Assembly: GCA_039934635.1 (NCBI GenBank) | Contig: JBDTLT010000091.1 | Span: 1 to 19,585 of the forward strand | DNA length: 19,585 bases | Source: DATLFA01 sp039934635 | GTDB lineage: Bacteria; Actinomycetota; Acidimicrobiia; Acidimicrobiales; WLNW01 | Reading direction: 5' to 3' | Part shown: positions 13,380 to 19,585 of the stretch, one piece after another | How the letters are laid out: each line of letters opens with the position of its first letter | Position numbering within the stretch: the stretch's first letter is position 1 | Notes under the pieces: model-generated | Database searches by the model: none | The model's input: the letters and a program-made list of their open reading frames with translations, nothing else | Told to the model about the DNA's origin: nothing | Position numbers and translations under genes: made by a program

Positions 13380-14057
13380 TCAGCCGCGCGCAGCGTGCGC
13401 CTGGGCCCGCAACTCGGTAACGGCGTGTTCGAGGCCCTCGGGATCTTTGAACAGCGCGGTGCCGGCGACGAGCACGTTGGCACCGGCGCGGACCGCCCCC
13501 GCCACCGTGCCCAGTCCGATGCCGCCGTCGACTTCGATGTCGAAGTCGAAGCCGCGGTCGTCGCGCATGCCCACGATCTCGTCGATCTTGGCCTCCATGG
13601 AGGCGATGTACTTCTGACCCCCGAACCCAGGGTTCACGGTCATCACGAGCAACAGATCGATCATGTCCATCACATGCAACACGTCGCATGCCGGCGTGGC
13701 GGGATTGAGGGCGACCGCCGCGGACGCGCCCAGCTCACGGATGTGCGCCAACGTGCGGTGCAAGTGAGTGCAGGCCTCGGCGTGCACGATGAGCAACTCG
13801 CACCCCGCTTCGACGTAACGCGAGAGCAGATCGTCGGGCCGCTCGACCATGAGGTGCGCCTCGAAGGGCACCGTGACGTGCGGGCGGATCGCCGCAATGA
13901 GATCGGGGCCGAACGTGAGGTTGGGCACGAAGTGACCATCCATCACGTCCCACTGGATGCGGTCGACGCCAGCCTTTTGCAGGGCGACGCAGGCATCGCC
14001 CAAGCGAGCGAAGTCAGCAGGCAGGACAGAAGGAACGATCGCGAGAGGGCGCGGCAT
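13380..14057 (-). CDS. rpe: Ribulose-phosphate 3-epimerase
   Basis: Rpe interconverts ribulose 5-phosphate and xylulose 5-phosphate in the pentose phosphate pathway. The 225-residue TIM-barrel protein contains PSVLPADFARLG at 9-20, IQWDVMDGHFVPNLTFGP at 34-51, EAHLMVERP near 66, MTVNPGFGGQKYI near 138-150 (phosphate and active-site loop) and IEVDGGIG near 175. The catalytic Asp pair (D37 and the Asp of VDGG) is present. At position 35, where most family members have a metal-binding His in the motif HxDxMDG, this protein has Gln. ATG 14057 lies 8 nt after TAGGAT on the minus strand, so it is probably leaderless. The Gln suggests a distinct subfamily, but epimerase remains the best call. Confidence 0.88.
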   Translation of the reverse strand: MPRPLAIVPSVLPADFARLGDACVALQKAGVDRIQWDVMDGHFVPNLTFGPDLIAAIRPHVTVPFEAHLMVERPDDLLSRYVEAGCELLIVHAEACTHLHRTLAHIRELGASAAVALNPATPACDVLHVMDMIDLLLVMTVNPGFGGQKYIASMEAKIDEIVGMRDDRGFDFDIEVDGGIGLGTVAGAVRAGANVLVAGTALFKDPEGLEHAVTELRAQAHAARG

Positions 14058-14065
14058 GAGTCGCG

Positions 14066-14071
14066 ATCCTA
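14066..14071 (-). promoter_or_regulatory. Putative rpe -10 box
   Basis: TAGGAT on the minus strand ends 8 nt before the rpe ATG, which fits transcription starting at or within a base or two of the start codon. It lies in the 86-bp gap divergent from the methyltransferase gene. Confidence 0.4.
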
Positions 14072-14143
14072 CCGAGCCCCGGCGCGCTGCATCTCGATAA
14101 TCCTGTGCTTACCGAAAACCAAGTGCACTGCGAGAATGCGGTG

Positions 14144-15328
14144 ATGAATCGGCTGCAGTTGCACACGACCGGCATCGCCAAGGGCGGTGCGGCAATCGCC
14201 CGTGACGCCGACGGCCGAGTGGTGTTCGTGCGGGGCGCGCTGCCCGACGAGGTGGTGATCGCCGAGATCGTCGAAGCCAAGCGTGACTACGCGACCGCCG
14301 AGGTGCGCGAGGTGATCGATGCGTCTCCGTGGCGCATCGAGCCCCCTTGCCCCTTTGTGGCGGCGGGTTGCGGCGGGTGCGATCTGCAGCACGCGTCGCT
14401 CGAGGGGCAACGGGCGCTCAAGGTGCGCATCGTCGATGACGCGCTCGAGCGCGTGGCGCGCTTGGCGGACCATCCGCCCATCGAGGTCGTGGGCCTACCG
14501 GGCGAGGCATATCGCACGACGGTGCGCGGCGTCGTGCACGATCGACATTTCGCGTTCCGTCGGCGCGCCTCGCACGACGCAGTCGCTGTGTCGACGTGTT
14601 TGATTGCGCATCCGCTGCTCGATCCGCTGATTCGCGAAGGTGACTTCGGCGCATGCGACGAAGTCACACTGCGGTGCGGCGCGAATACCGGCGAGCGCCT
14701 CGTGATCGCGGCGCCGCGGGCAAAGGGCGTCTCCGTCGCCGAGGGTGTGATGGTGGTGGGACGCGACGCGTTGCGCCGTGGTGCGGTCAGCTTCTTCCAC
14801 GAAGAGGTGAGCGGCGTTCGATTTCGGGTGTCGGCGCGATCGTTCTTTCAAGCGCGCGCCGACGGGGCGGCGGCACTCGTCGAGGCGGTTGGCCACTACG
14901 TCGACGACCTGCCGAGCGATGGCGTGGCGGTCGATCTCTATGCCGGTGTCGGGCTGTTCGCGGCGACGGCCCTGGCCCGCTTCACCGATGTCGTCGCCGT
15001 CGAGCAAAGCGACAGTTCGGTCCTCGACTGCCGCCTCAACGCGCCGGCCGCGCGCGTCGTGCGCGCCAACGTCGACGAGTGGCGGCCCGAGGCCGCGTCG
15101 GTCGTCGTCGCCGATCCGGCGCGCCAGGGCCTCGGCGCCGCCGCCGCCGATCGGGTGACGGCGACCGGTGCGCCCCGAGTGGTGCTCGTCAGCTGTGACC
15201 CGGCCGCGTTCGGTCGTGACGTGGCCCTGCTCGAGGCGCGTGGTTATGGCCTGCAGGCACTGCGGGTCGTCGATCTGTTCCCCCAGACGTCCCACGTCGA
15301 GGTGGTGAGCCGGTTCGATCGGCGCTGA
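14144..15328 (+). CDS. RNA 5-methyluridine methyltransferase, TrmA/RlmD family
   Basis: A 394-residue S-adenosylmethionine-dependent enzyme predicted to methylate C5 of a uridine in tRNA or rRNA. The N-terminal 60 residues look like a TRAM RNA-binding domain. A CX6CGGC cluster (residues about 67-77) plus a later Cys (in STCLIAHP) could hold an iron-sulfur cluster as in RlmD. The SAM-binding loop is VDLYAGVGLFAA, DPARQGLG is the family DPPRxG-type motif, VSCDP carries the nucleophilic Cys, and DLFPQTSHVEVV carries the general-base Glu. I chose ATG 14144, 6 nt after a GAGAAT box; GTG 14141 and an upstream start at 14105 are possible. Which uridine it modifies cannot be told from sequence. Confidence 0.88.
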   Translation: MNRLQLHTTGIAKGGAAIARDADGRVVFVRGALPDEVVIAEIVEAKRDYATAEVREVIDASPWRIEPPCPFVAAGCGGCDLQHASLEGQRALKVRIVDDALERVARLADHPPIEVVGLPGEAYRTTVRGVVHDRHFAFRRRASHDAVAVSTCLIAHPLLDPLIREGDFGACDEVTLRCGANTGERLVIAAPRAKGVSVAEGVMVVGRDALRRGAVSFFHEEVSGVRFRVSARSFFQARADGAAALVEAVGHYVDDLPSDGVAVDLYAGVGLFAATALARFTDVVAVEQSDSSVLDCRLNAPAARVVRANVDEWRPEAASVVVADPARQGLGAAAADRVTATGAPRVVLVSCDPAAFGRDVALLEARGYGLQALRVVDLFPQTSHVEVVSRFDRR

Positions 15329-15365
15329 TCGCCTCGACTCACCCCCGTGTCCTCGGCCGGGGCCT

Positions 15366-15392
15366 GGAACGCAACCGGCGGTGCTGGTGTAT
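15366..15392 (+). promoter_or_regulatory. ECF-type promoter before the sigma gene
   Basis: GGAAC (15366-15370), a 16-nt spacer and GTGTAT (15387-15392) make a typical ECF sigma promoter. 22 of its 27 bases match the promoter before the lipoprotein gene at 16894, with identical spacing. It ends 21 nt before the sigma GTG, so the sigma factor probably drives its own operon. Confidence 0.7.
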
Positions 15393-15413
15393 TGATGGTG
15401 ACAGGACAACACC

Positions 15414-15986
15414 GTGTCGGACGAAACCCACGACGAGACCTCGCTGGTCGAACGCGCACGCGGCGGCGACGCCGATGCTTACGGCGCGCTCGTGAAGCGG
15501 TATTCGCGGGACGCCGTCCGAGTGGCAACCGCGATCACGGGTTCGGTAGGTGATGCAGAAGATGCCGCGCAGACTGCGTTCGTCAAGGCGTTCTTGGCGC
15601 TCGATCGCTTTCGGGCCGGCGCGCCGGTGCGCCCGTGGTTGATGCGAATCGTGGCCAACGAGGCGAAGAACTCGCGTCGTTCTTCGCAACGGCGCGAGCG
15701 CCTCGCCGAGCGATCGCACGAGCGCTACTGCGTGATCGCCCCATCGGCCGAAGAGGGCGCGATCGCCGGAGTGACGACCACCGAATTGCTGCGCGCCGTC
15801 GGGCGCCTCGACCATCGCGACCGTTCGGTGATCGCCTTTCGTTTCTTCGCAGAGATGAGCGAGGCCGAAACCGCGTTGGCCCTCGGCTGTCCGGTCGGCA
15901 CCGTGAAGTCGCGCTTGTCGCGGGCCATGGCGCGGTTGCGCGCCGAACTCGCGACCGACTTGCCGGCAGCAGGAGGGGAGGGCTGA
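15414..15986 (+). CDS. ECF-family RNA polymerase sigma factor
   Basis: A 190-residue group IV sigma factor with only regions 2 and 4. Region 2 (about 10-80) includes DAEDAAQTAFVKAFLALDRFR and VRPWLMRIVANEAKNSRR, which contact core polymerase and the -10 element. Region 4 (about 120-178) includes LLRAVGRLDHRDRSVIAFRFF and the helix-turn-helix ALALGCPVGTVKSRLSRAMARLR, which reads the -35 element. The start is GTG 15414 with AGGA seven nucleotides upstream. The stop is followed by a single base and then the ATG of the membrane protein, the usual sigma/anti-sigma arrangement. A matching ECF promoter lies just upstream, implying autoregulation. The inducing signal is unknown. Confidence 0.93.
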   Translation: MSDETHDETSLVERARGGDADAYGALVKRYSRDAVRVATAITGSVGDAEDAAQTAFVKAFLALDRFRAGAPVRPWLMRIVANEAKNSRRSSQRRERLAERSHERYCVIAPSAEEGAIAGVTTTELLRAVGRLDHRDRSVIAFRFFAEMSEAETALALGCPVGTVKSRLSRAMARLRAELATDLPAAGGEG

Positions 15987-15987
15987 G

Positions 15988-16887
15988 ATGACCATCGATT
16001 CGCCGCTCGATCCCCTCGAGAGCGCCCTCGTCGACCTCGCGTCGCGCATCGACCTCAGCGACGTCGACGCGTTCACCGCCGTCACGATGGTGCGGGTGCG
16101 GCGCGGTCGCGACGACGAGCGCCGCCGGCGCACGTTCTCGCTCGTGCGCGGCCAGCATGGCCGTCAACTACTCGCGGTGGCGGCCACCATCCTGTTGATC
16201 GTGACGGCAGTGCTGGCGATCCCGCGGTCGCGCGACGCGGTCGCGGACCTGCTCGGCATCGACGGGTTGCGCATCCGTAGCGGCGAGGTGCCGCCGACGT
16301 CGGTGCCCGGTTCGCCGATCGCCCCCTCGTCCACGGTGCCGCCGTCGACCGTCGCACCGTCGTCAGTCCCGACGGTTACCGGGGGAGCGGTGTTCGAAGC
16401 GACGGTGGTCGGCCGTGACTTCAGGCTCGGCAGCGAAGTGTCGCTGGCCCAGGCGCGGACGACGTTGCCCGCGCTACGGGAACTCACGTCCTCGTATGGA
16501 CCACCCGACGCGATCTACCTCGGTGATCGACCGCCCGGGTTGGTGTCGTTCGTATGGCGAGCGCGTCCCGGGCTCATCGGCTCGAGATCCGCGCCAACGG
16601 TGGGCCTGGTGGTCCAGCAGTATCCGAGCAGCGGCGACATGGGCTTCTTCCTCAAGACCCTGACGAGCGACTCGCGCGCCCAAGAGGTGGTCGTCGAGAA
16701 TGGCAAGGGTTACTGGGTCGAAGGCTCGCATTCGATTGCGTATGTCGGCGCCGGCAACGCGTTCATCGAAGACACCGTCCGCTGGGCCAGCAACGCGCTG
16801 GTGTGGGCGGGCAACGGCGTCACGTACCGCATCGAGTCGTCGCTGTCGCAGAGCGAAGCCGTCGCGTTGGTGGCGTCGCTGCGCTGA
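15988..16887 (+). CDS. Putative membrane anti-sigma factor with DUF4367-like domain
   Basis: A 299-residue single-pass membrane protein. The first 58 residues would be cytosolic and bind the sigma factor; a membrane helix lies at about 60-78. It is followed by SRDAVADLLGIDGLRI, a Pro/Ser/Thr linker at about 100-130, and an extracytoplasmic domain. That domain ends in a pattern like DUF4367 (GYWVEGSHSIAYV, then GNGVTYRIESSLSQSEAVAL). The protein has no Cys at all, so it lacks the HxxxCxxC zinc motif of many anti-sigma factors. ATG 15988 starts one base after the sigma stop, with an AGGAGGGG ribosome binding site inside the end of the sigma gene. Anti-sigma function is inferred from gene order and topology. 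Confidence 0.75.
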   Translation: MTIDSPLDPLESALVDLASRIDLSDVDAFTAVTMVRVRRGRDDERRRRTFSLVRGQHGRQLLAVAATILLIVTAVLAIPRSRDAVADLLGIDGLRIRSGEVPPTSVPGSPIAPSSTVPPSTVAPSSVPTVTGGAVFEATVVGRDFRLGSEVSLAQARTTLPALRELTSSYGPPDAIYLGDRPPGLVSFVWRARPGLIGSRSAPTVGLVVQQYPSSGDMGFFLKTLTSDSRAQEVVVENGKGYWVEGSHSIAYVGAGNAFIEDTVRWASNALVWAGNGVTYRIESSLSQSEAVALVASLR

Positions 16888-16893
16888 CGGTCG

Positions 16894-16920
16894 GGAACGC
16901 CCGCGCCGGTGCCGGTGTAT
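16894..16920 (+). promoter_or_regulatory. ECF-type promoter before the lipoprotein gene
   Basis: GGAAC (16894-16898), a 16-nt spacer and GTGTAT (16915-16920) repeat the promoter found before the sigma gene, including GGAACGC and GGTGTAT at identical spacing. The predicted transcript would start about 20 nt before the ATG. This marks the lipoprotein as a likely direct target of the adjacent sigma factor. Confidence 0.7.
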
Positions 16921-16946
16921 ATGGCGCCAGGAGCGAGGAGGACACC

Positions 16947-18197
16947 ATGGCTCGGTTCCGTTGGTTCGGGGTGGTCGGCGCGACGTTGCTCGTGGTGGTC
17001 GGTTGTTCGGGTTCGCAATCGGCGTCCGACAAGGTGGACGCCGTCGCGCCGGCGCCCGTGTCGTCGGTCGACTCGTCGACCGGTTCGTCAGCGACCGCGC
17101 GGCCGTCGCCCGCGCTCGGCGTCGCGCGCATTCAGACCGCCGACGGGTTGTTGACCATCGATCTCGCGAACGGCAAGTCGAGCTTTGTCGATGGTCTCGT
17201 CAACGCCGACTGGACGCGTGTCGCGTCGGTCGACAAAGGCGTGGCGAGACTCGTCGATGCCGCGTCGCGCGAAGAATTGCGCCGAGCGAATGTGCCCGAC
17301 GGTCTTCATGTTGCCGCGATCTCCGCGGACGGGCGTTTCGTGGCGTACAGCGAATCCCCCGAATACGGTCTGCGTGGTATCCCGAAGGCGCGGACCACGA
17401 CGCGCGTCGCGGTCGTTGCGTCGGCGTCGGCGCGTGATGCGAAGGCACAGGTGCTCGACCTGCCCGGCAACCTCGTGCCCGAGGCGTTCAGCAGCAATGG
17501 TCGCCTGCTGTACGTGTTGGACTACGTGCCTGCAGCCGCCCCCGACCACTACGAAGTGCGCACGATCGATCTCGTCACCGGGATCACGACCGATGTGGGA
17601 TCTCGGCTGAAAGAGCCGGCGACGGAGCAGATGCAAGGCAACGCGCGCACGTCGCTGTACTCGCCGGACCGGCAGATGCTCTTCACGCTGTACTCCGAGT
17701 ACGGAGAGCAGGGCAAGGCATTCATCCACGCGTTGAATCTCAGCGAGAACTGGAGCTTCTGCATCGACTTACCCGACAGTGGGCGCTTCGGTGACGGGCA
17801 AGCGACCCTCGCGATGTCGCGGGACAACAAGCTGTACGTGCTCGGCGATTCGGGGCAGATCGCACAGGTCGATGCACAGCCGTATGGGCTCACCGTGGAG
17901 CGCACCGTGCAGTTGCCGGCGGCCACACCGGCGAAGAACCGACCGACTGCCGCCGTCGAGGGCAGCCGGTTGATCGTGGGCCACGACGACCGTGTGTTCT
18001 TCCTCGATCGCTCCACGCTGCGTATCGACCAGACGATCACCATGCCCTCGACCGTCGTGGGCCTCACCGGTGACGGCAACGGCCGCGTGGCCATCGCTAC
18101 CCCCTCGGCGATCGACATCGTCGACCAACCGGCGGTCACCCGGCGCGCCGGTCTCGACACGAAGCTGCCGGTGATCATGCGCTTCGATCTCGAGTGA
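16947..18197 (+). CDS. Lipoprotein with beta-propeller-like repeats
   Basis: A 416-residue exported lipoprotein. The signal peptide ends in the lipobox VVVGC, giving lipid-modified Cys20, followed by a flexible Ser/Ala-rich linker to about residue 55. The rest resembles a WD40/YVTN-type beta-propeller: recurrent blades with short hydrophobic strands and ISADGRFVAYS, FSSNGRLLYVLDY, YSPDRQMLFTLY and MSRDNKLYVLG at roughly regular intervals. No enzyme motif is visible, so binding or sensing at the cell surface is more likely than catalysis. ATG 16947 has GAGGAG at 16935-16940. Its own ECF promoter and its position right after the sigma/anti-sigma pair suggest it is an output of, or a sensor feeding into, that system. 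Confidence 0.8.
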   Translation: MARFRWFGVVGATLLVVVGCSGSQSASDKVDAVAPAPVSSVDSSTGSSATARPSPALGVARIQTADGLLTIDLANGKSSFVDGLVNADWTRVASVDKGVARLVDAASREELRRANVPDGLHVAAISADGRFVAYSESPEYGLRGIPKARTTTRVAVVASASARDAKAQVLDLPGNLVPEAFSSNGRLLYVLDYVPAAAPDHYEVRTIDLVTGITTDVGSRLKEPATEQMQGNARTSLYSPDRQMLFTLYSEYGEQGKAFIHALNLSENWSFCIDLPDSGRFGDGQATLAMSRDNKLYVLGDSGQIAQVDAQPYGLTVERTVQLPAATPAKNRPTAAVEGSRLIVGHDDRVFFLDRSTLRIDQTITMPSTVVGLTGDGNGRVAIATPSAIDIVDQPAVTRRAGLDTKLPVIMRFDLE

Positions 18198-18215
18198 GCC
18201 GCGCCCGGAAGCGCA

Positions 18216-18250
18216 CGGGTTCGGGTCGATCGACCACCCGGGGGTAGGGT
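18216..18250 (+). promoter_or_regulatory. Palindromic operator and -10 box before the acyl-CoA dehydrogenase
   Basis: GGTCGATCGACC (18224-18235) is a perfect 12-bp palindrome, framed by CGGGT (18216-18220) and ACCCG (18236-18240). TAGGGT (18245-18250) then lies 6 nt before the ATG at 18257, predicting a leaderless mRNA. The palindrome covers the -35 region, where a TetR-like repressor of fatty-acid genes could bind. It might instead act as the terminator of the preceding lipoprotein gene. Confidence 0.5.
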
Positions 18251-18256
18251 GCCGCC

Positions 18257-19570
18257 ATGGCCTGGGACTTCGAAACCGAACCCGAATTTCAAGCGAAGCT
18301 CGACTGGATGCGCGAGTTTCTCGACCGCGAGATCCTGCCGTTGGAGACGATCGAATACGACGTCACCAACGAGCAATGGGCTCGCCTGACCAATCCGCTC
18401 AAAGACGAGGTCAAACGGCAGGGCCTGTGGGCCTGCCACCTCGACGCCGAGCTCGGTGGTCAGGGATACGGGCAGGTCAAGCTGGCGTTGATGCACGAGA
18501 TCCTCGGGCGCTCGACGTCGATTGCGCCGAGCATCTTCGGCAACAACGCGCCGGACTCGGGCAATGCCGAGCTGATCGCCATCGGCGGTAACGCCTCGCA
18601 AAAGAAGCAGTGGCTCGAGCCGTTGCTCGACGGCTCGATGCGGTCCGCGTATTCGATGACCGAGCCAGAAGTTGCGGGCAGTGATCCCACGCTGATCCGC
18701 ACGACCGCGGTGCTCGACGGTGACGAGTACGTCATCAACGGGCACAAGTGGTTCTCGTCGAACGCGTCGGTGTCCAACTTCTTGATCGTCATGGTCGTGA
18801 CGAACCCCGATGTGCACGCGTATCAGGGCTGCTCGATGATCATCGTGCCTACCGACGCGCCGGGTGTGCGCATCGTGCGCGACGTACCCAACATGCATCA
18901 TCCCGATCCGGTGCACGACCTCACCAAGCGCCGCCCTCCGGGCCACGCCGAGATCTACTACGAGAACGTGCGCGTGCCGCGCGAGAACCTCATCGGCAAC
19001 CCCGGCGATGGCTTCTTGCTCGCACAAAAGCGTCTCGGTCCGGGTCGCATCCATCACGCGATGCGCTGGCTCGGGCAAGCGCGGAGGGCCTTCGACATGA
19101 TGTGCGAGCGCGCACTGTCGCGCTCTTCACACGGCTCGTTGCTGGCCGAAAAGCAGATGATCCAAGACTTCATCGCCGAGTCGAAGATCGACATCGAGAC
19201 CGCCAAGATGCTCTGTATGAACGCGGCGTGGCACATGGACAAGCACGGTGCCTCGCGTTCACGCGTCGAGATCGCGATGATCAAGGTCTACGGCACCAAG
19301 ATGCTCTACAACGTCATCGATCGTTCCATCCAAGTGCATGGCGCGCTCGGTTACACGACCGATCTCCCGCTCGAAGAGATGTACCGCAACGCACGCGCGT
19401 CGCGTCTCGTCGACGGCGCCGACGAAGTGCACAAGGTGACGATCGCCCGCCAGATGTTGAAGAGCTACCAGCCTGTCGACGGCTTGCCCACCGAGCATGT
19501 GCCCACCCGTCGCGCCGCCGCACTCGAGAAGTTCGCCGAGATCTTCGACATCCAATCCGCCAACAGCTGA
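18257..19570 (+). CDS. Acyl-CoA dehydrogenase, ACAD10/11-like
   Basis: A flavoenzyme that oxidises acyl-CoA to enoyl-CoA in beta-oxidation. The 437-residue protein has an N-terminal helical domain with GLWACHLDAELGGQGYG, then the FAD-binding block YSMTEPEVAGSDPT at about residue 135 and INGHKWFSSNA, the middle beta domain, and the C-terminal helical domain with IQVHGALGYTTDLPLEEMYRNAR. Near the C-terminus LVDGADEVHK places Asp386 where many family members have the catalytic Glu in YEG; this is what I recall for the ACAD10/11 branch, which favours that subgroup. ATG 18257 directly follows a TAGGGT box. The substrate chain length cannot be inferred. It is complete and ends 15 bp before the window edge. 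Confidence 0.92.
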   Translation: MAWDFETEPEFQAKLDWMREFLDREILPLETIEYDVTNEQWARLTNPLKDEVKRQGLWACHLDAELGGQGYGQVKLALMHEILGRSTSIAPSIFGNNAPDSGNAELIAIGGNASQKKQWLEPLLDGSMRSAYSMTEPEVAGSDPTLIRTTAVLDGDEYVINGHKWFSSNASVSNFLIVMVVTNPDVHAYQGCSMIIVPTDAPGVRIVRDVPNMHHPDPVHDLTKRRPPGHAEIYYENVRVPRENLIGNPGDGFLLAQKRLGPGRIHHAMRWLGQARRAFDMMCERALSRSSHGSLLAEKQMIQDFIAESKIDIETAKMLCMNAAWHMDKHGASRSRVEIAMIKVYGTKMLYNVIDRSIQVHGALGYTTDLPLEEMYRNARASRLVDGADEVHKVTIARQMLKSYQPVDGLPTEHVPTRRAAALEKFAEIFDIQSANS

Positions 19571-19585
19571 CCGCACTAGAACGGG

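Overview
The window looks like chromosomal DNA from a high-GC actinobacterium. The evidence is strong G/C bias at third codon positions, actinobacterial gene neighbourhoods (a Mec+/CysM pair, then a Rv1339-type hydrolase, rph and rdgB in the order seen in Mycobacterium), TANNNT boxes placed directly before start codons, and a Thr-rich membrane protein. A member of the Acidimicrobiia is my best guess, but that is inference.

Layout. Positions 1-1107 hold no convincing protein gene. They carry short direct repeats, several hairpins, a DnaA-box-like inverted pair and a degenerate tRNA-Ala-like element on the minus strand. Next comes ssrA (tmRNA, minus), then two tandem DUF2079 membrane proteins (plus), then smpB (minus), so both trans-translation partners flank the DUF2079 pair. 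A compact divergent promoter region separates smpB from a rightward block: mec (JAMM peptidase), cysM, a metallo-beta-lactamase-fold hydrolase, rph and rdgB. In Mycobacterium the sulfur carrier gene cysO lies between mec and cysM. Here it is missing and an 8-bp inverted repeat abuts the cysM start codon.

From 8763 to 12286 everything is on the minus strand: a PAS3-GGDEF-EAL cyclic-di-GMP enzyme, a membrane-anchored Thr-rich protein and tRNA-Leu(UAG). A small HTH protein and an isolated clpP follow on the plus strand. Then come rpe (minus) and a TrmA/RlmD-type RNA methyltransferase (plus), transcribed divergently.

The segment 15366-18197 looks like a self-contained signalling unit: an ECF sigma factor, a one-TM putative anti-sigma factor with an extracytoplasmic DUF4367-like domain, and a beta-propeller-like lipoprotein. 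A near-identical promoter (GGAAC, 16-nt spacer, GTGTAT) precedes both the sigma gene and the lipoprotein gene, which predicts an autoregulated sigma factor with the lipoprotein in its regulon. The window closes with an acyl-CoA dehydrogenase behind a palindromic, apparently leaderless promoter.

Most genes are conserved housekeeping genes. The less ordinary material is the tRNA-like element and hairpins upstream of ssrA's 3' end, the duplicated ECF promoter, the cysM palindrome with absent cysO, and an epimerase with a substituted metal ligand.
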